The position numbers and the translations under genes were made by a program. Below the pieces are notes generated by a model that worked only from the letters and a program-made list of their open reading frames with translations, made no database searches and was not told the DNA's origin. This document shows positions 52,111-60,876 of a DNA stretch of 61,487 bases, one piece after another; position 1 is the stretch's first letter, and each line of letters begins with the position of its first letter. The stretch comes from JAAYDK01 sp964543935 (GTDB lineage: Bacteria; Spirochaetota; Spirochaetia; Sphaerochaetales; Sphaerochaetaceae): positions 1 to 61,487 of the forward strand of contig CAZJAK010000005.1 of assembly GCA_964543935.1 (NCBI GenBank), given 5' to 3'.

Positions 52111-54462
52111 ATGATTCATGAACGGAACCTGGTGTTCACCCTGCATACCGCGAACACTTCGTACCTGATGAGGGTCAACGAGACCAGCCATCTCGAACAC
52201 CTCTATTACGGCAGGAGACTGCGCACCACCACCAACCTTGAAGCTTTGGTGGACAAGCACACCATCGGCATTGGACATTCGGTTGCCTACGATGAGGAGC
52301 ACCCCGCCTTGTTCATGGAGAACATCTGCCTGGAGACTTCGTCGTTCGGCAAGGGAGATTACCGTGAAAGCGCCGTCGTGTTTTCCCGGCCGGATGGAGA
52401 CCGGGTGGCCGACTTCGTCTACAAAGGACACCGGATTCTGAAGGGCAAGCCCCGATCGCTCAGTGGCTTGGCCGAATCATATGGCGACGCTACCCAATGC
52501 TCCACAGTGGTGGTCGTGTTGGAAGACACCTTGTCGCATGTGAAACTCGAGCTCTACTATTCAGTATTCGAACAAACAGACACCATCGTGCGCCGCTCGG
52601 CGCTGACCAACGGCACCCAGCAGGCCATCGTCATCGAGCGGATTGCCAGCAGCCAGTTGGACCTGTTCACCGACGATTGGAATTTGGTGACCTTCGACGG
52701 AGCATGGGCACGGGAACGCAACCGCACCCTCCACAAGCTCAGCTCGGGAATCGTCGTGAACGACTCGAAGACCGGTACCAGCTCGAACCGCCACAACCCG
52801 TGCGTGTTTTTAACAGCAACCGATGCCTCTGAATCATGGGGTGACTGTTATGGATGCAATCTGGTCTACAGCGGCGACCATTGCGAGACGGTCGAAGTCT
52901 CTCCGTACGGCAAAGTGCGGTTGTTGACCCAGATTAACCCGGCCACCTTCCGCTGGCATCTCAATAGCGGGGAAAAATTCTCAACCCCCGAGGCCGTGCT
53001 GACCTTCTCGCATGAAGGCCTCAACGGAGCTTCCCGCAATTTCCACCGTTTCGTCAACGAACACATCGTCAGGGGTGAGTGGAAGCATCGCCAACGTCCC
53101 ATCCTGGTGAACAACTGGGAAGCAACCTACTTTGAATTCACCGAAAACCGTTTATTCGCACTGGCCAAGGAGGCCTCCTCGCTCGGCATCGAGCTGTTCG
53201 TCCTGGACGACGGCTGGTTTGGAAGCAGGATGGACGACACCACTTCGCTTGGCGACTGGACCATCAACACGAAAAAACTCCCCAACGGATTGGCGGCGTT
53301 GTCCAAGGCCGTGCACGGCATGGGAATGATGTTCGGGTTGTGGTGTGAGCCCGAAATGGTCAGCCGCCAAAGCGAACTGTACCGCCAACACCCCGACTGG
53401 GTCGTCGCCATAGCGGGCCGGAATCCCTCCCCCGGGCGCAACCAATACTTGTTGGACCTCACCCGCGAAGAAGTGCGCGACTACCTCTTCGCGGCCTTGT
53501 CGACCGTGTGGAACATCGGTCAAGTGGATTATGTGAAATGGGACATGAACAGGCCGTTCAGCGACATGCATTCCAACAGCGAGGGCTTCAGGCAAGGAGA
53601 GTTCAACCATCGCTACATACTTGGATTGTATGCCCTGTTGGAACGCTTCACCAAAGCGTTCCCGCACATGTTGTTCGAGTCCTGTTCGTCGGGGGGCAAT
53701 CGTTTCGACCTCGGCATGCTGTGCTACATGCCGCAGACTTGGACCAGCGACAACACCGACCCGCTCAGCCGCATGCATATCCAAGAGGGAACCTCGTGCG
53801 CCTATCCCCTATCAACCATGGGGGCCCATGTGTCGGCTTCCCCGAACCACCAGACCTTGCGCATCAGCTCGATCGAATCCCGTTTCAACGTCGCCGCCTT
53901 CGGCTTGTTGGGGTATGAATTGGATTTGACCGAACTCAATCCGTTCGAAAAGGAGGCGGTGCGCGATCAAATAGCCTACTACAAGCTGTACCGCTCGTTG
54001 TTCCAATACGGACGTTTGTACCGGGTGGCCCCGGTCGCCACTGGAGCCGATCCGTCCATCTGGGTATTGGCCGACGCCGATTGCAGCGAGATGATGGTGT
54101 TGTTTTTCCAGACCCATGTACAACCCAACGGATCAGCCGACCTATTGCGCATCCCGATGGCCGACCCCCAAGCGAATTATGCCGTGACACCCCGCAAGGA
54201 ACGCATCAGCCTCAAGACCTTCGGCACGTTGGTGAACCGGCTCTCTCCAATCCGGATGAAGGACGGCTCGACCGTCCAACGCATTGTGTCCGACACAATG
54301 TCGCTTGAAAGCGAATTGGAATACTACATCGTGCCGGGGGATGTGCTCGCCTACGGTGGCATCAAGCTGAACCAGCAATTCACAGGGACAGGTTACGACA
54401 AGGAGACCCGCGTACTAGGCGATTTCGGTTCGCGCATCTACCACATCAAGAAGATGGAATGA
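52111..54462 (+). CDS. GH36 alpha-galactosidase
   Basis: The 783-residue protein is of normal GH36 length: a beta-sandwich N-terminal domain, a barrel with LFVLDDGWFGSRMDDTTSLGDW, VKWDMNRPFSDMHSNS (nucleophile Asp in KWDMNR) and FESCSSGGNRFDLGMLCYMPQTWTSDNTDP (acid/base Asp in SDNTD), and a C-terminal sheet domain. It removes terminal alpha-galactose from melibiose or raffinose-type sugars in the cytoplasm; no signal peptide is present. AGGAG lies 6 bases before the ATG at 52111. Divergent from the putative carbohydrate protein, with a palindrome between. Confidence 0.95.
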   Translation: MIHERNLVFTLHTANTSYLMRVNETSHLEHLYYGRRLRTTTNLEALVDKHTIGIGHSVAYDEEHPALFMENICLETSSFGKGDYRESAVVFSRPDGDRVADFVYKGHRILKGKPRSLSGLAESYGDATQCSTVVVVLEDTLSHVKLELYYSVFEQTDTIVRRSALTNGTQQAIVIERIASSQLDLFTDDWNLVTFDGAWARERNRTLHKLSSGIVVNDSKTGTSSNRHNPCVFLTATDASESWGDCYGCNLVYSGDHCETVEVSPYGKVRLLTQINPATFRWHLNSGEKFSTPEAVLTFSHEGLNGASRNFHRFVNEHIVRGEWKHRQRPILVNNWEATYFEFTENRLFALAKEASSLGIELFVLDDGWFGSRMDDTTSLGDWTINTKKLPNGLAALSKAVHGMGMMFGLWCEPEMVSRQSELYRQHPDWVVAIAGRNPSPGRNQYLLDLTREEVRDYLFAALSTVWNIGQVDYVKWDMNRPFSDMHSNSEGFRQGEFNHRYILGLYALLERFTKAFPHMLFESCSSGGNRFDLGMLCYMPQTWTSDNTDPLSRMHIQEGTSCAYPLSTMGAHVSASPNHQTLRISSIESRFNVAAFGLLGYELDLTELNPFEKEAVRDQIAYYKLYRSLFQYGRLYRVAPVATGADPSIWVLADADCSEMMVLFFQTHVQPNGSADLLRIPMADPQANYAVTPRKERISLKTFGTLVNRLSPIRMKDGSTVQRIVSDTMSLESELEYYIVPGDVLAYGGIKLNQQFTGTGYDKETRVLGDFGSRIYHIKKME

Positions 54463-54469
54463 CGGGATA

Positions 54470-54498
54470 TTGAAGTTCCCCATCCGCCTCGTTATAGT
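54470..54498 (+). promoter_or_regulatory. Promoter of the GNAT gene, probably leaderless
   Basis: TTGAAG (54470-54475), a 17-base spacer and TATAGT (54493-54498) end 6 bases before the ATG at 54505. Confidence 0.6.
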
Positions 54499-54504
54499 GG
54501 AGTC

Positions 54505-55029
54505 ATGAACATCGACGACTGTCACATCACGGTCATCCCCACAGGATCGGCGCACGAGTTGGGCATGAGGCCGTTCCTGTTGGATTGTCTATCGATTCGC
54601 GAACAGGTGTTCTGTGAGGAACAACAGGTCGCCTTCGACGTCGAGCAAGACGGAAAGGACCATGAAAGCGGCCATATCTTGTTATGGATGAAGAACGTGC
54701 CTGTCGGAACCCTGCGATTCAGACGAACCGACGAGGGGCTCCGCTTGGAGCGGGTGGCGGTTTTGAAGCCCTACCGGGGCCTCAGTTACGGAAAACTGCT
54801 CATTCGTGCCGGAGTAAGGGCAGCCCGGCAAGAAAATCCCGAAGGACCCATTTACCTGCACGCCCAGACTTCTGCATTGGGATTTTATGAGAAGATGGGA
54901 TTCATTCCCGTCGGCGATGAATTCAACGAGGGCGGTTTACCCCACAGGAGCATGTTGCTCCCCGGAGAAGAAGAACGAAGCATTTTGGCTGAAGCCTGTG
55001 GCAAAGATGTCGCCGAACAGGCCGGTTGA
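54505..55029 (+). CDS. GNAT-family N-acetyltransferase
   Basis: The 174-residue protein has the ElaA/YjcF-like GNAT start SIREQVFCEEQQVAFDVEQDGKD, motif A LERVAVLKPYRGLSYGKLLIRAGVR with the acetyl-CoA loop, and YLHAQTSALGFYEKMGFIPVGDEFNEGGLPH. ElaA-like proteins of this type have unknown acceptor substrates. The start is set by the promoter ending 6 bases upstream. It follows the GH36 gene by 42 bases but has its own promoter, and converges on the aldo/keto reductase with 6 bases between. Confidence 0.92.
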   Translation: MNIDDCHITVIPTGSAHELGMRPFLLDCLSIREQVFCEEQQVAFDVEQDGKDHESGHILLWMKNVPVGTLRFRRTDEGLRLERVAVLKPYRGLSYGKLLIRAGVRAARQENPEGPIYLHAQTSALGFYEKMGFIPVGDEFNEGGLPHRSMLLPGEEERSILAEACGKDVAEQAG

Positions 55030-55035
55030 CAGGCT

Positions 55036-56019
55036 TCAGTGAGTACGGGTTCCCAAGTACATGTCGGCATTGTTTCCGGCTGCCTCCCATAATTCTTGCG
55101 AACCGGCATCCAACCTATCCATCACATCCTGCTCCAACACGGTATCGACCGAATCCACCAAGACTTCCAATTGCCGCTGTGTCCTGGCTCCGGCCAAGAC
55201 CACATCGATGAACGGCTTTGAGAGCACATAGGCGATGGCCAGACGGGTCGGTTCGATCTGTGTGGCACGGCTTTCGGCCAGAAAGGCATCGAGACAAGCT
55301 TGGGTTTGGCTCTCCATGCCAGCCTCGTGGTGGCGGACTGCCGCCCATGTTGAAGCAAAGTGACGGGTCTGCTTGCGGTTAGCCGGAAAATCGGACAAAC
55401 TGGCGTACTTGCCGCTGAGCAATCCTTGTTGCAATGGCGAATAAGCGATCGTTGACAGACCCATGGCTTTGGACCGGGGTGCGATAGCGGACTCGGCAAC
55501 CCGCCACATCAGGCTGAACGGGATCTGATTGCTGATGAACGGTCGATGCCCATAGGCCTCCAAGTCATGCGTTCCGAAATTGCACACTCCCAGAAAACGA
55601 ATCTTGCCCGCTTGCTGCAAGAGTTGCAATGTATCGAAGGCCTGTTCCATCTCAGCGCGGTTCTCGGTCGGCCAATGGATTTGCATGAGGTCGATCCTCT
55701 CCCGCCCTAAACGGAGAAGGCTTTCGTCCACCATTCGTCTCAAATCGGCAGGTTGCTTGCCATCGACTTTGAATTTAGTCGAGACCAACGCCTCGGGGCG
55801 GCCTTTCAAGGCCATGCCGAGGATGCCTTCGCTCCTTCCCGAGCCATAATTCGGAGCACTGTCGAACAGATTCACCCCAGCATCGAGGGCGGCATGGACC
55901 ACCCGGATGCATTCGGTCTCCGAGGAGGCCGACCACACAGCGTCACCGGCAAAAGTCCACGTTCCCAACGCCAATCTCGAGACCGGGATGCGATCTGGTC
56001 CAAACGGTATCTGCTTCAT
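55036..56019 (-). CDS. Aldo/keto reductase
   Basis: The 327-residue protein has the family tetrad: Asp and Tyr in NLFDSAPNYGSGRSE, Lys in STKFKV and His in MQIHWP. Further motifs are LGVCNFGTHDLEAYG, AYSPLQQGLLSGKY and the C-terminal NADPH-binding stretch. It reduces aldehydes or ketones with NADPH; the natural substrate is unknown. The ATG at 56019 has GGAG 5 bases upstream; a GTG at 56025 overlaps the SIMPL gene stop as GTGA and is an alternative. Last gene of a four-gene unit with mrp, nudix and SIMPL genes. Confidence 0.92.
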   Translation of the reverse strand: MKQIPFGPDRIPVSRLALGTWTFAGDAVWSASSETECIRVVHAALDAGVNLFDSAPNYGSGRSEGILGMALKGRPEALVSTKFKVDGKQPADLRRMVDESLLRLGRERIDLMQIHWPTENRAEMEQAFDTLQLLQQAGKIRFLGVCNFGTHDLEAYGHRPFISNQIPFSLMWRVAESAIAPRSKAMGLSTIAYSPLQQGLLSGKYASLSDFPANRKQTRHFASTWAAVRHHEAGMESQTQACLDAFLAESRATQIEPTRLAIAYVLSKPFIDVVLAGARTQRQLEVLVDSVDTVLEQDVMDRLDAGSQELWEAAGNNADMYLGTRTH

Positions 56020-56021
56020 GC

Positions 56022-56753
56022 TCACTCCAATTCATAAACGATCGAGACGGTACTGGAAATTTCAAGCTCGCCAGCGGGGACGGCACTAGCCATTCGGCCG
56101 TCATACGCCACGCTCTCCATCGCTTTGTACATGTTTCCCATGGAGACTGTCTGCACGTCGGCGCTATAGGAGTCGATGATCGAGACCGGCTTACCGACCG
56201 TCATGCCCGCAGCCCCGGCATAGTCCAATGCTTTCTGAAAGGCTTTGGCAACAGCCAGCTTACGGCTTTGCGCATAGGCTTCGGCAGGATCGTCCTTCGA
56301 GAAAGAGATCGAGGAGACGCTGATGTTGTCGATCAACCCCAATGCATCGATCAGACGCGACAGTACAGTCAACTCCTTGTCGATCTCCCTGATTTTGACT
56401 GAAACACTTTGCGAGGCCCGCTGCCCCCTGAGCACCTGGCGCCCATCGGTCCATTCATACTCCGGATTGAATGAAATGGCCATTGTCGCAACATCCTTAT
56501 CGGCAACCCCGGCTGCATGCACCGCCTCCAGAACACCAGCCATCTTCAGATTGGCTGCTTGCAACGCCTCGGCTGTCGTGGCAGCCAACTCGCTGACCGA
56601 GACAGTAAGCGAAGCCATGTCGGGGTCGACGAACACCAAACCGGTGCCGGAGACCGAGACCGTGGCTACGGGCAGGTTCTCCTTCATGCCATACGGGGTT
56701 GCACACCCACTGAGGACGGCCACCACTGCGATGACGATCATGATCCGTTTCAT
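56022..56753 (-). CDS. SIMPL-domain (DUF541) lipoprotein
   Basis: The 243-residue protein has a lipoprotein signal ending V-L-S-G-C (Cys at about residue 16). The rest matches the SIMPL/DUF541 fold: VSVSGTGLVFVDPDMASLTVSV, VSVKIREIDKELTVLSRLIDALG, ISFSKDDPAEAYAQSRKLAVAKAFQKA and the final VSIVYELE strand. Members form periplasmic or outer-membrane oligomers of unclear role. The ATG at 56753 has AGGAG upstream; the frame to 56843 lies in the nudix gene. It sits 34 bases after nudix and overlaps the aldo/keto reductase region. Confidence 0.87.
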   Translation of the reverse strand: MKRIMIVIAVVAVLSGCATPYGMKENLPVATVSVSGTGLVFVDPDMASLTVSVSELAATTAEALQAANLKMAGVLEAVHAAGVADKDVATMAISFNPEYEWTDGRQVLRGQRASQSVSVKIREIDKELTVLSRLIDALGLIDNISVSSISFSKDDPAEAYAQSRKLAVAKAFQKALDYAGAAGMTVGKPVSIIDSYSADVQTVSMGNMYKAMESVAYDGRMASAVPAGELEISSTVSIVYELE

Positions 56754-56787
56754 CTTGACTCCTTCCGAACCGTACCTTCGGTCCGGT

Positions 56788-57372
56788 TCACGCCAATAAT
56801 TCAGGCCTCTTGCGGGCGTAGCGCATGAAATAGGCTTGGGCAATCATCATGATGCCATTATCGTACAGGCCGGTTCCCATTGCATCCAGGACGTCCTCGA
56901 CGGGAATCGTTAGAATGTCGAGCTGCTCGTTGGCGTCCAATTGCTGGGGGCCGCTTCTGTGCACCCCTTCGGCGAAAAAGATGGAAACCCGATTGTTCAT
57001 GAAAGCAGGATTGGGAGAGACTGACCCGAGCTCGATGACGGGTTTCAGCGGTTGGCAACCGGTCTCTTCCCTAAGTTCACGAATGGCGGCATCGATGGGA
57101 AGCTCCCCCTTGTCCACCGTTCCGGCCGGGAATTCGATCGTCACCGAATCGCTGCCGTGCCGATATTGGCGCACCATGAGAAAGCAAGGCCGGCCGGTCT
57201 CGTCGCGGAACCATGGGATGATGGTGGCCCACAGCGGGGCTTCTATTTCGATGAAGGTTCCGGCACGACCGTCGGTCGATTCCCGTTTGACTGCATTGAT
57301 GTCGAATATCGGGCCGTTGTACACACGGGTGCGCTCCAATGTGCGCCATGCCAAGCGGGCTTTGTCATCCAT
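56788..57372 (-). CDS. Nudix hydrolase, ADP-ribose pyrophosphatase type
   Basis: The 194-residue protein has a canonical Nudix box GTVDKGELPIDAAIRELREE followed by TGC, and an upstream EFPAG that is typical of NudF-type ADP-ribose pyrophosphatases. RESTDGRAGTFIEIEAPLWATIIPW is the N-terminal beta region. It probably hydrolyses ADP-ribose or a related dinucleotide. Its ATG shares its A with the mrp stop (TGATG), so the two are translationally coupled. Confidence 0.92.
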   Translation of the reverse strand: MDDKARLAWRTLERTRVYNGPIFDINAVKRESTDGRAGTFIEIEAPLWATIIPWFRDETGRPCFLMVRQYRHGSDSVTIEFPAGTVDKGELPIDAAIRELREETGCQPLKPVIELGSVSPNPAFMNNRVSIFFAEGVHRSGPQQLDANEQLDILTIPVEDVLDAMGTGLYDNGIMMIAQAYFMRYARKRPELLA

Positions 57373-58220
57373 CAGGCTTCCCTTCCCTTGACGACCGTGC
57401 TGGTCATCCCTTCTACCAACAGAGTGGCGATAGCCATGAATGCACGGCTACTTGCACTACCGCCTTGGCTAGCGACGTGATCGATGCCCCGATCCCCGTC
57501 CACCCGAAGCGAAGGCTCGATGGGGATGCTGCCCAAGAAGGGAACTCCCATGTGCTGTGCCATATCACGTCCGGTACCGTTGCCGAACACATCGATGAGG
57601 GTATCGCAATGGGGACAGACCAACCCCGCCATGTTTTCGACCACTCCCAATACTGCCACTCCCATGGTGCGGCAAAATTCGATGCTGCGACGCGAATCGA
57701 GCACGGCGACCTCTTGCGGGGTGGTCACAATGATCGCCCCGGTGAGTTCAGGGATGCTCCGGCAGACGGTCAACTGCTCATCCCCGGTTCCGGGAGGCGA
57801 GTCGATCAAGAGGAAATCGAGTTCACCCCATGCGATACGGGCCAACAAGTCCTCGATGGCGGCGCTTTTCATGGGACCGCGCCATATGACCGGCGATTCC
57901 GGGCGGTCCATGGCCGAATCGATTCCGGCTATGGCAAGATTGGGCCGCACAGGCACCGGCATGATGTCGTCGCCCGCGTTTTGCAGACGTTTGAGGTGCA
58001 CCCCCGTCATCTTGGCAACATTGGGACCGTGGATGTCGGTATCAAGGATACCGGTGCGATGGCCACTATCGGCCAAGGCATTGCCGATGTTCACTGCCAC
58101 AGTGGTCTTGCCCACTCCGCCTTTTCCGCTGAGCACGAGGATTTTGCGGGCGATAGGATCCATTTTGGCCCGGATGGCCGCCCGCCGTTCAAGGCGTTTG
58201 TCGAAATCCTGCATCGGCAT
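57372..58220 (-). CDS. Mrp/NBP35-family Fe-S cluster carrier ATPase
   Basis: The 282-residue protein has the deviant Walker A of this family, VLSGKGGVGKTTVAVN, with switch regions ILDTDIHGPNVAKMTG and LIDSPPGTGDEQLTV, and the cluster-binding Cys pair in GLVCPHCDTLI. It carries and delivers Fe-S clusters, a role consistent with the radical SAM and other cluster enzymes nearby. There is no N-terminal MIP18 domain. The ATG at 58220 has GGAGG 6 bases upstream. First gene of the four-gene unit. Confidence 0.93.
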   Translation of the reverse strand: MPMQDFDKRLERRAAIRAKMDPIARKILVLSGKGGVGKTTVAVNIGNALADSGHRTGILDTDIHGPNVAKMTGVHLKRLQNAGDDIMPVPVRPNLAIAGIDSAMDRPESPVIWRGPMKSAAIEDLLARIAWGELDFLLIDSPPGTGDEQLTVCRSIPELTGAIIVTTPQEVAVLDSRRSIEFCRTMGVAVLGVVENMAGLVCPHCDTLIDVFGNGTGRDMAQHMGVPFLGSIPIEPSLRVDGDRGIDHVASQGGSASSRAFMAIATLLVEGMTSTVVKGREA

Positions 58221-58238
58221 ACGTTTCCTCCGCCTGAA

Positions 58239-58267
58239 AATGTAAGTCATCGTTCAAAGAATGACAA
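58239..58267 (-). promoter_or_regulatory. Promoter of the mrp-nudix-SIMPL-AKR operon
   Basis: On the minus strand TTGTCA (58262-58267), a 17-base spacer and TACATT (58239-58244). The leader is about 12 bases and carries GGCGGAGG. Confidence 0.6.
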
Positions 58268-58297
58268 GCGTCAGTCCTAGTCACGGTTTTACAGCTA

Positions 58298-58326
58298 TTG
58301 AAAGCTCCCGCCAATCCCGATATAGT
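58298..58326 (+). promoter_or_regulatory. Promoter of the oad operon
   Basis: TTGAAA (58298-58303), a 17-base spacer and TATAGT (58321-58326). The leader of about 60 bases contains a perfect 10-base-pair hairpin. Confidence 0.65.
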
Positions 58327-58342
58327 GTACCTTGAGTCAATC

Positions 58343-58367
58343 TGCATGGATGGCCCGCATCCATGCA
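58343..58367 (+). promoter_or_regulatory. Leader hairpin of the oad operon
   Basis: TGCATGGATG (58343-58352) pairs perfectly with CATCCATGCA (58358-58367) around a 5-base loop. It starts about 10 bases after the predicted transcription start and is not followed by a T run, so it is a candidate operator or mRNA-stability/translation element and not a terminator. Confidence 0.55.
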
Positions 58368-58394
58368 TGCACCATACTTCAAGGAGCCAAATCA

Positions 58395-58661
58395 ATGCAC
58401 CAGATGCCCAAAGAGTTGTTGCTGACGCAAATTGAAAACGGCTTGGTCCTGTTGGCGCTAGGCATGGGGGTTGTCTTTATATTCCTCCTCATGCTCGTCT
58501 ATTCGACCAAGTTGCTATCGAAATTAGTCGGCAAATTTTCGCCACAGGCTGCCATACCCGCCGCCAAAGCCCCCTTCGAGCCAGTCGGTCAGGTCATGGA
58601 AGGCCCTGGTCCCGAAATCGCTGCCGCGATTGCTGCCGCAATTGCCAAATCAAAACGCTGA
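58395..58661 (+). CDS. oadG: Oxaloacetate decarboxylase gamma subunit-like
   Basis: The 88-residue protein has one membrane helix (NGLVLLALGMGVVFIFLLMLVY) followed by a cytoplasmic, Ala/Pro-rich tail, the layout of OadG, which links the carboxyltransferase OadA to the membrane OadB. The ATG at 58395 has AAGGAG upstream; the longer frame to 58332 would include the promoter-proximal leader hairpin. oadA follows 30 bases after the stop. Related sodium pumps for methylmalonyl-CoA have similar small subunits. Confidence 0.85.
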   Translation: MHQMPKELLLTQIENGLVLLALGMGVVFIFLLMLVYSTKLLSKLVGKFSPQAAIPAAKAPFEPVGQVMEGPGPEIAAAIAAAIAKSKR

Positions 58662-58691
58662 CAACAGAGCGACATCATTCAAGGAGAACCT

Positions 58692-60863
58692 ATGAAAAAG
58701 GTCAAATTCATGTGCACGGCATTCCGCGACGGTTTCCAGTCTGTCTATGGAGCCCGTGTATTCACCAAAGATTTCATGCCTGCCGTCCAGGCCGCCCGTG
58801 AAGCCGGCATCACCCACTTTGAAGCCGGCGGCGGTGCCCGCTTCCAATCGTTGTACTTCTACACCAACGAAGATGCGTTCGACATGATGGACGAGTTCCG
58901 TCGTGTAGCCGGGCCCGATGCCGACCTGCAGACCCTCTCCAGGGGCATCAACGTCGTCGGCCTTGATTCCTATTCACGCGACATCATCACCCTTCACGCC
59001 CAGCTGTTCAAGAAGCACGGCATCTCGACCATCCGCAACTTCGACGCCCTCAATGATGTGGAAAACCTCATCGACAGCGGGCGGGCGATTCACGAAGCCG
59101 GACTGCGCCACGAAGTCAGCGTGACCATGATGGCCCTGCCCCCGGGGGCGACCGGCGCCCATGATCCGGCTTTCTACGAGAAAACCCTCCGTGACATCCT
59201 CGATGCCGGCATCCCTTATGACTCGGTGTGTTTCAAGGATGCCTCCGGGACATCCACTCCAAAAATCGTCTATGAAACCATCAAGCGGGCCCGCAAATTG
59301 CTTGGCAAGGACATGAACCTGGTGTTCCACTCGCACGACACCGCCGGGGTCTGCGTGCAGCAGTACATGAACGCCCTCGAGGCGGGAGCCGACCAAATCG
59401 ACCTCTCGTTGGTCCCCGTATCGGGCGGTACCTGTCAGGTCGACGTAATCACCATGTGGCATGCCTTGCGCGGGACCGACTTCACCCTCGACATCGACAT
59501 CGACAAGGTCATGAAGGCCGAGCAGGTCTTCGAAGAGTGCATGAGCGACTACTTCCTGCCGCCCGAGGCAACCCAAGTCAATCCGCTCATCCCGTTCTTC
59601 CCGTTGCCCGGTGGAGCCCTCACGGCCAACACCCAGATGTTGCGCGATAATGGCCTGATGGACCGCTTCCCCGAGATCACCAAAGCCATGGGCGATGTAG
59701 TGGCCAAAGGCGGTTATGCTACCAGCGTAACCCCCGTTTCGCAATTCTACTTCCAACAGGCTTTCAACAACGTCATGTTTGGGCCGTGGAAGAAAATCGC
59801 CGAAGGATACGGCAAGATGGTCCTCGGCTATTTCGGCAAGACGCCGGTCGCCCCGGATCCCGAAGTCATCAGGTCCTCGGCTGATCAACTGAAGCTTGAG
59901 CCCACCACGGAACGGTGCATCGACATCAACGAGCGCGATCCCAAGAAAGGCAAGACCGCCGCTATCGAGATGTTGAAAAAGGAAAACCTGCCCGTCACCG
60001 ACGAGAACATCTTCATCGCCGCCACCTGCAAAGAGAAGGGCATCCTCTATTTGACCGGCAAAGCCAAAGTCAACGGCGTGCGCCTGAAGAGCGAGGAGAA
60101 GAAGGAGTTGGAGAAAAAGCTTGCCGCCGCCGCCCCGGCACCCGCCCCGGTTGCCAAGGAGGCCGTCAATGCTTATACGGTGACGGTGAACAACCAACCG
60201 TACGCCGTCCAGTTGGAAGGCTCCCAAGCGATTGTCAATGGCGTGGCCTACTCGATCGATGTCAAGGAAGGAATTTCAGCTGCTCCTGTCGTTGCAGTTC
60301 CTGCTGCTGCAGTTGTCCAAGCGGGACCTTCCCAACCGGTCAATGTCAAAGCGCCGATGCCCGGCCTGGTGCTGCGCATCGAAGCCAAGGTTGGCGATGT
60401 CGTCAAACAGAACCAGCTTCTGATGGTCATGGAAGCAATGAAGATGGAGAACGAGATTTTTGCCCCGGTCGCCGGAACTATCAAGGAAATCCGCGTGAAG
60501 CAAGGCGAACAACTCAGCGCTGACGACGTGTTGTTGGTCATCGGATCCTCGGCCACCGCAGTCCAGGCTCCAGTTGTTGCGAGCGCTCCGAAAGCAGCTC
60601 CCGTCGCGGCTCCTGCCGCCACCCCGGTTGCCCATGCGCCGGTCTCGGGCGGTACTCCGGTGAAGGCACCCATGCCGGGTTTGGTTTTGCGCATCCAAGC
60701 CAAAGAGGGTGACAAGGTGGCCAAGAACGGCTTGTTGCTGGTCATGGAGGCGATGAAGATGGAGAATGAGATTTTCGCTCCAGTCGCCGGAACCGTGACC
60801 AAAGTCTGCGTGAAGCAGGGCGACCAGTTGATGGCGGACGACGTGCTCGCCTACATCGGCTGA
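58692..60863 (+). CDS. oadA: Carboxyltransferase/OadA-type protein with two tandem biotinyl domains
   Basis: The 723-residue protein has a carboxyltransferase barrel: FMCTAFRDGFQS at the start, FDALNDVENL, CFKDASGTSTP with the carbamylated-Lys equivalent, and LVFHSHDTAGVC with metal-binding His pair, then a PYC-like helical domain, an Ala/Pro linker near residues 475-490, and two biotinyl domains. Both have EAMKMEN, with biotin-site Lys584 and Lys689, joined by a second Ala/Pro linker. One domain is normal; the second is unusual. The family His of RDAHQS is Phe here (RDGFQS). AAGGAG precedes the ATG; oadB starts 13 bases after the stop. Confidence 0.9.
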   Translation: MKKVKFMCTAFRDGFQSVYGARVFTKDFMPAVQAAREAGITHFEAGGGARFQSLYFYTNEDAFDMMDEFRRVAGPDADLQTLSRGINVVGLDSYSRDIITLHAQLFKKHGISTIRNFDALNDVENLIDSGRAIHEAGLRHEVSVTMMALPPGATGAHDPAFYEKTLRDILDAGIPYDSVCFKDASGTSTPKIVYETIKRARKLLGKDMNLVFHSHDTAGVCVQQYMNALEAGADQIDLSLVPVSGGTCQVDVITMWHALRGTDFTLDIDIDKVMKAEQVFEECMSDYFLPPEATQVNPLIPFFPLPGGALTANTQMLRDNGLMDRFPEITKAMGDVVAKGGYATSVTPVSQFYFQQAFNNVMFGPWKKIAEGYGKMVLGYFGKTPVAPDPEVIRSSADQLKLEPTTERCIDINERDPKKGKTAAIEMLKKENLPVTDENIFIAATCKEKGILYLTGKAKVNGVRLKSEEKKELEKKLAAAAPAPAPVAKEAVNAYTVTVNNQPYAVQLEGSQAIVNGVAYSIDVKEGISAAPVVAVPAAAVVQAGPSQPVNVKAPMPGLVLRIEAKVGDVVKQNQLLMVMEAMKMENEIFAPVAGTIKEIRVKQGEQLSADDVLLVIGSSATAVQAPVVASAPKAAPVAAPAATPVAHAPVSGGTPVKAPMPGLVLRIQAKEGDKVAKNGLLLVMEAMKMENEIFAPVAGTVTKVCVKQGDQLMADDVLAYIG

Positions 60864-60876
60864 GGAGGGGGACTGC

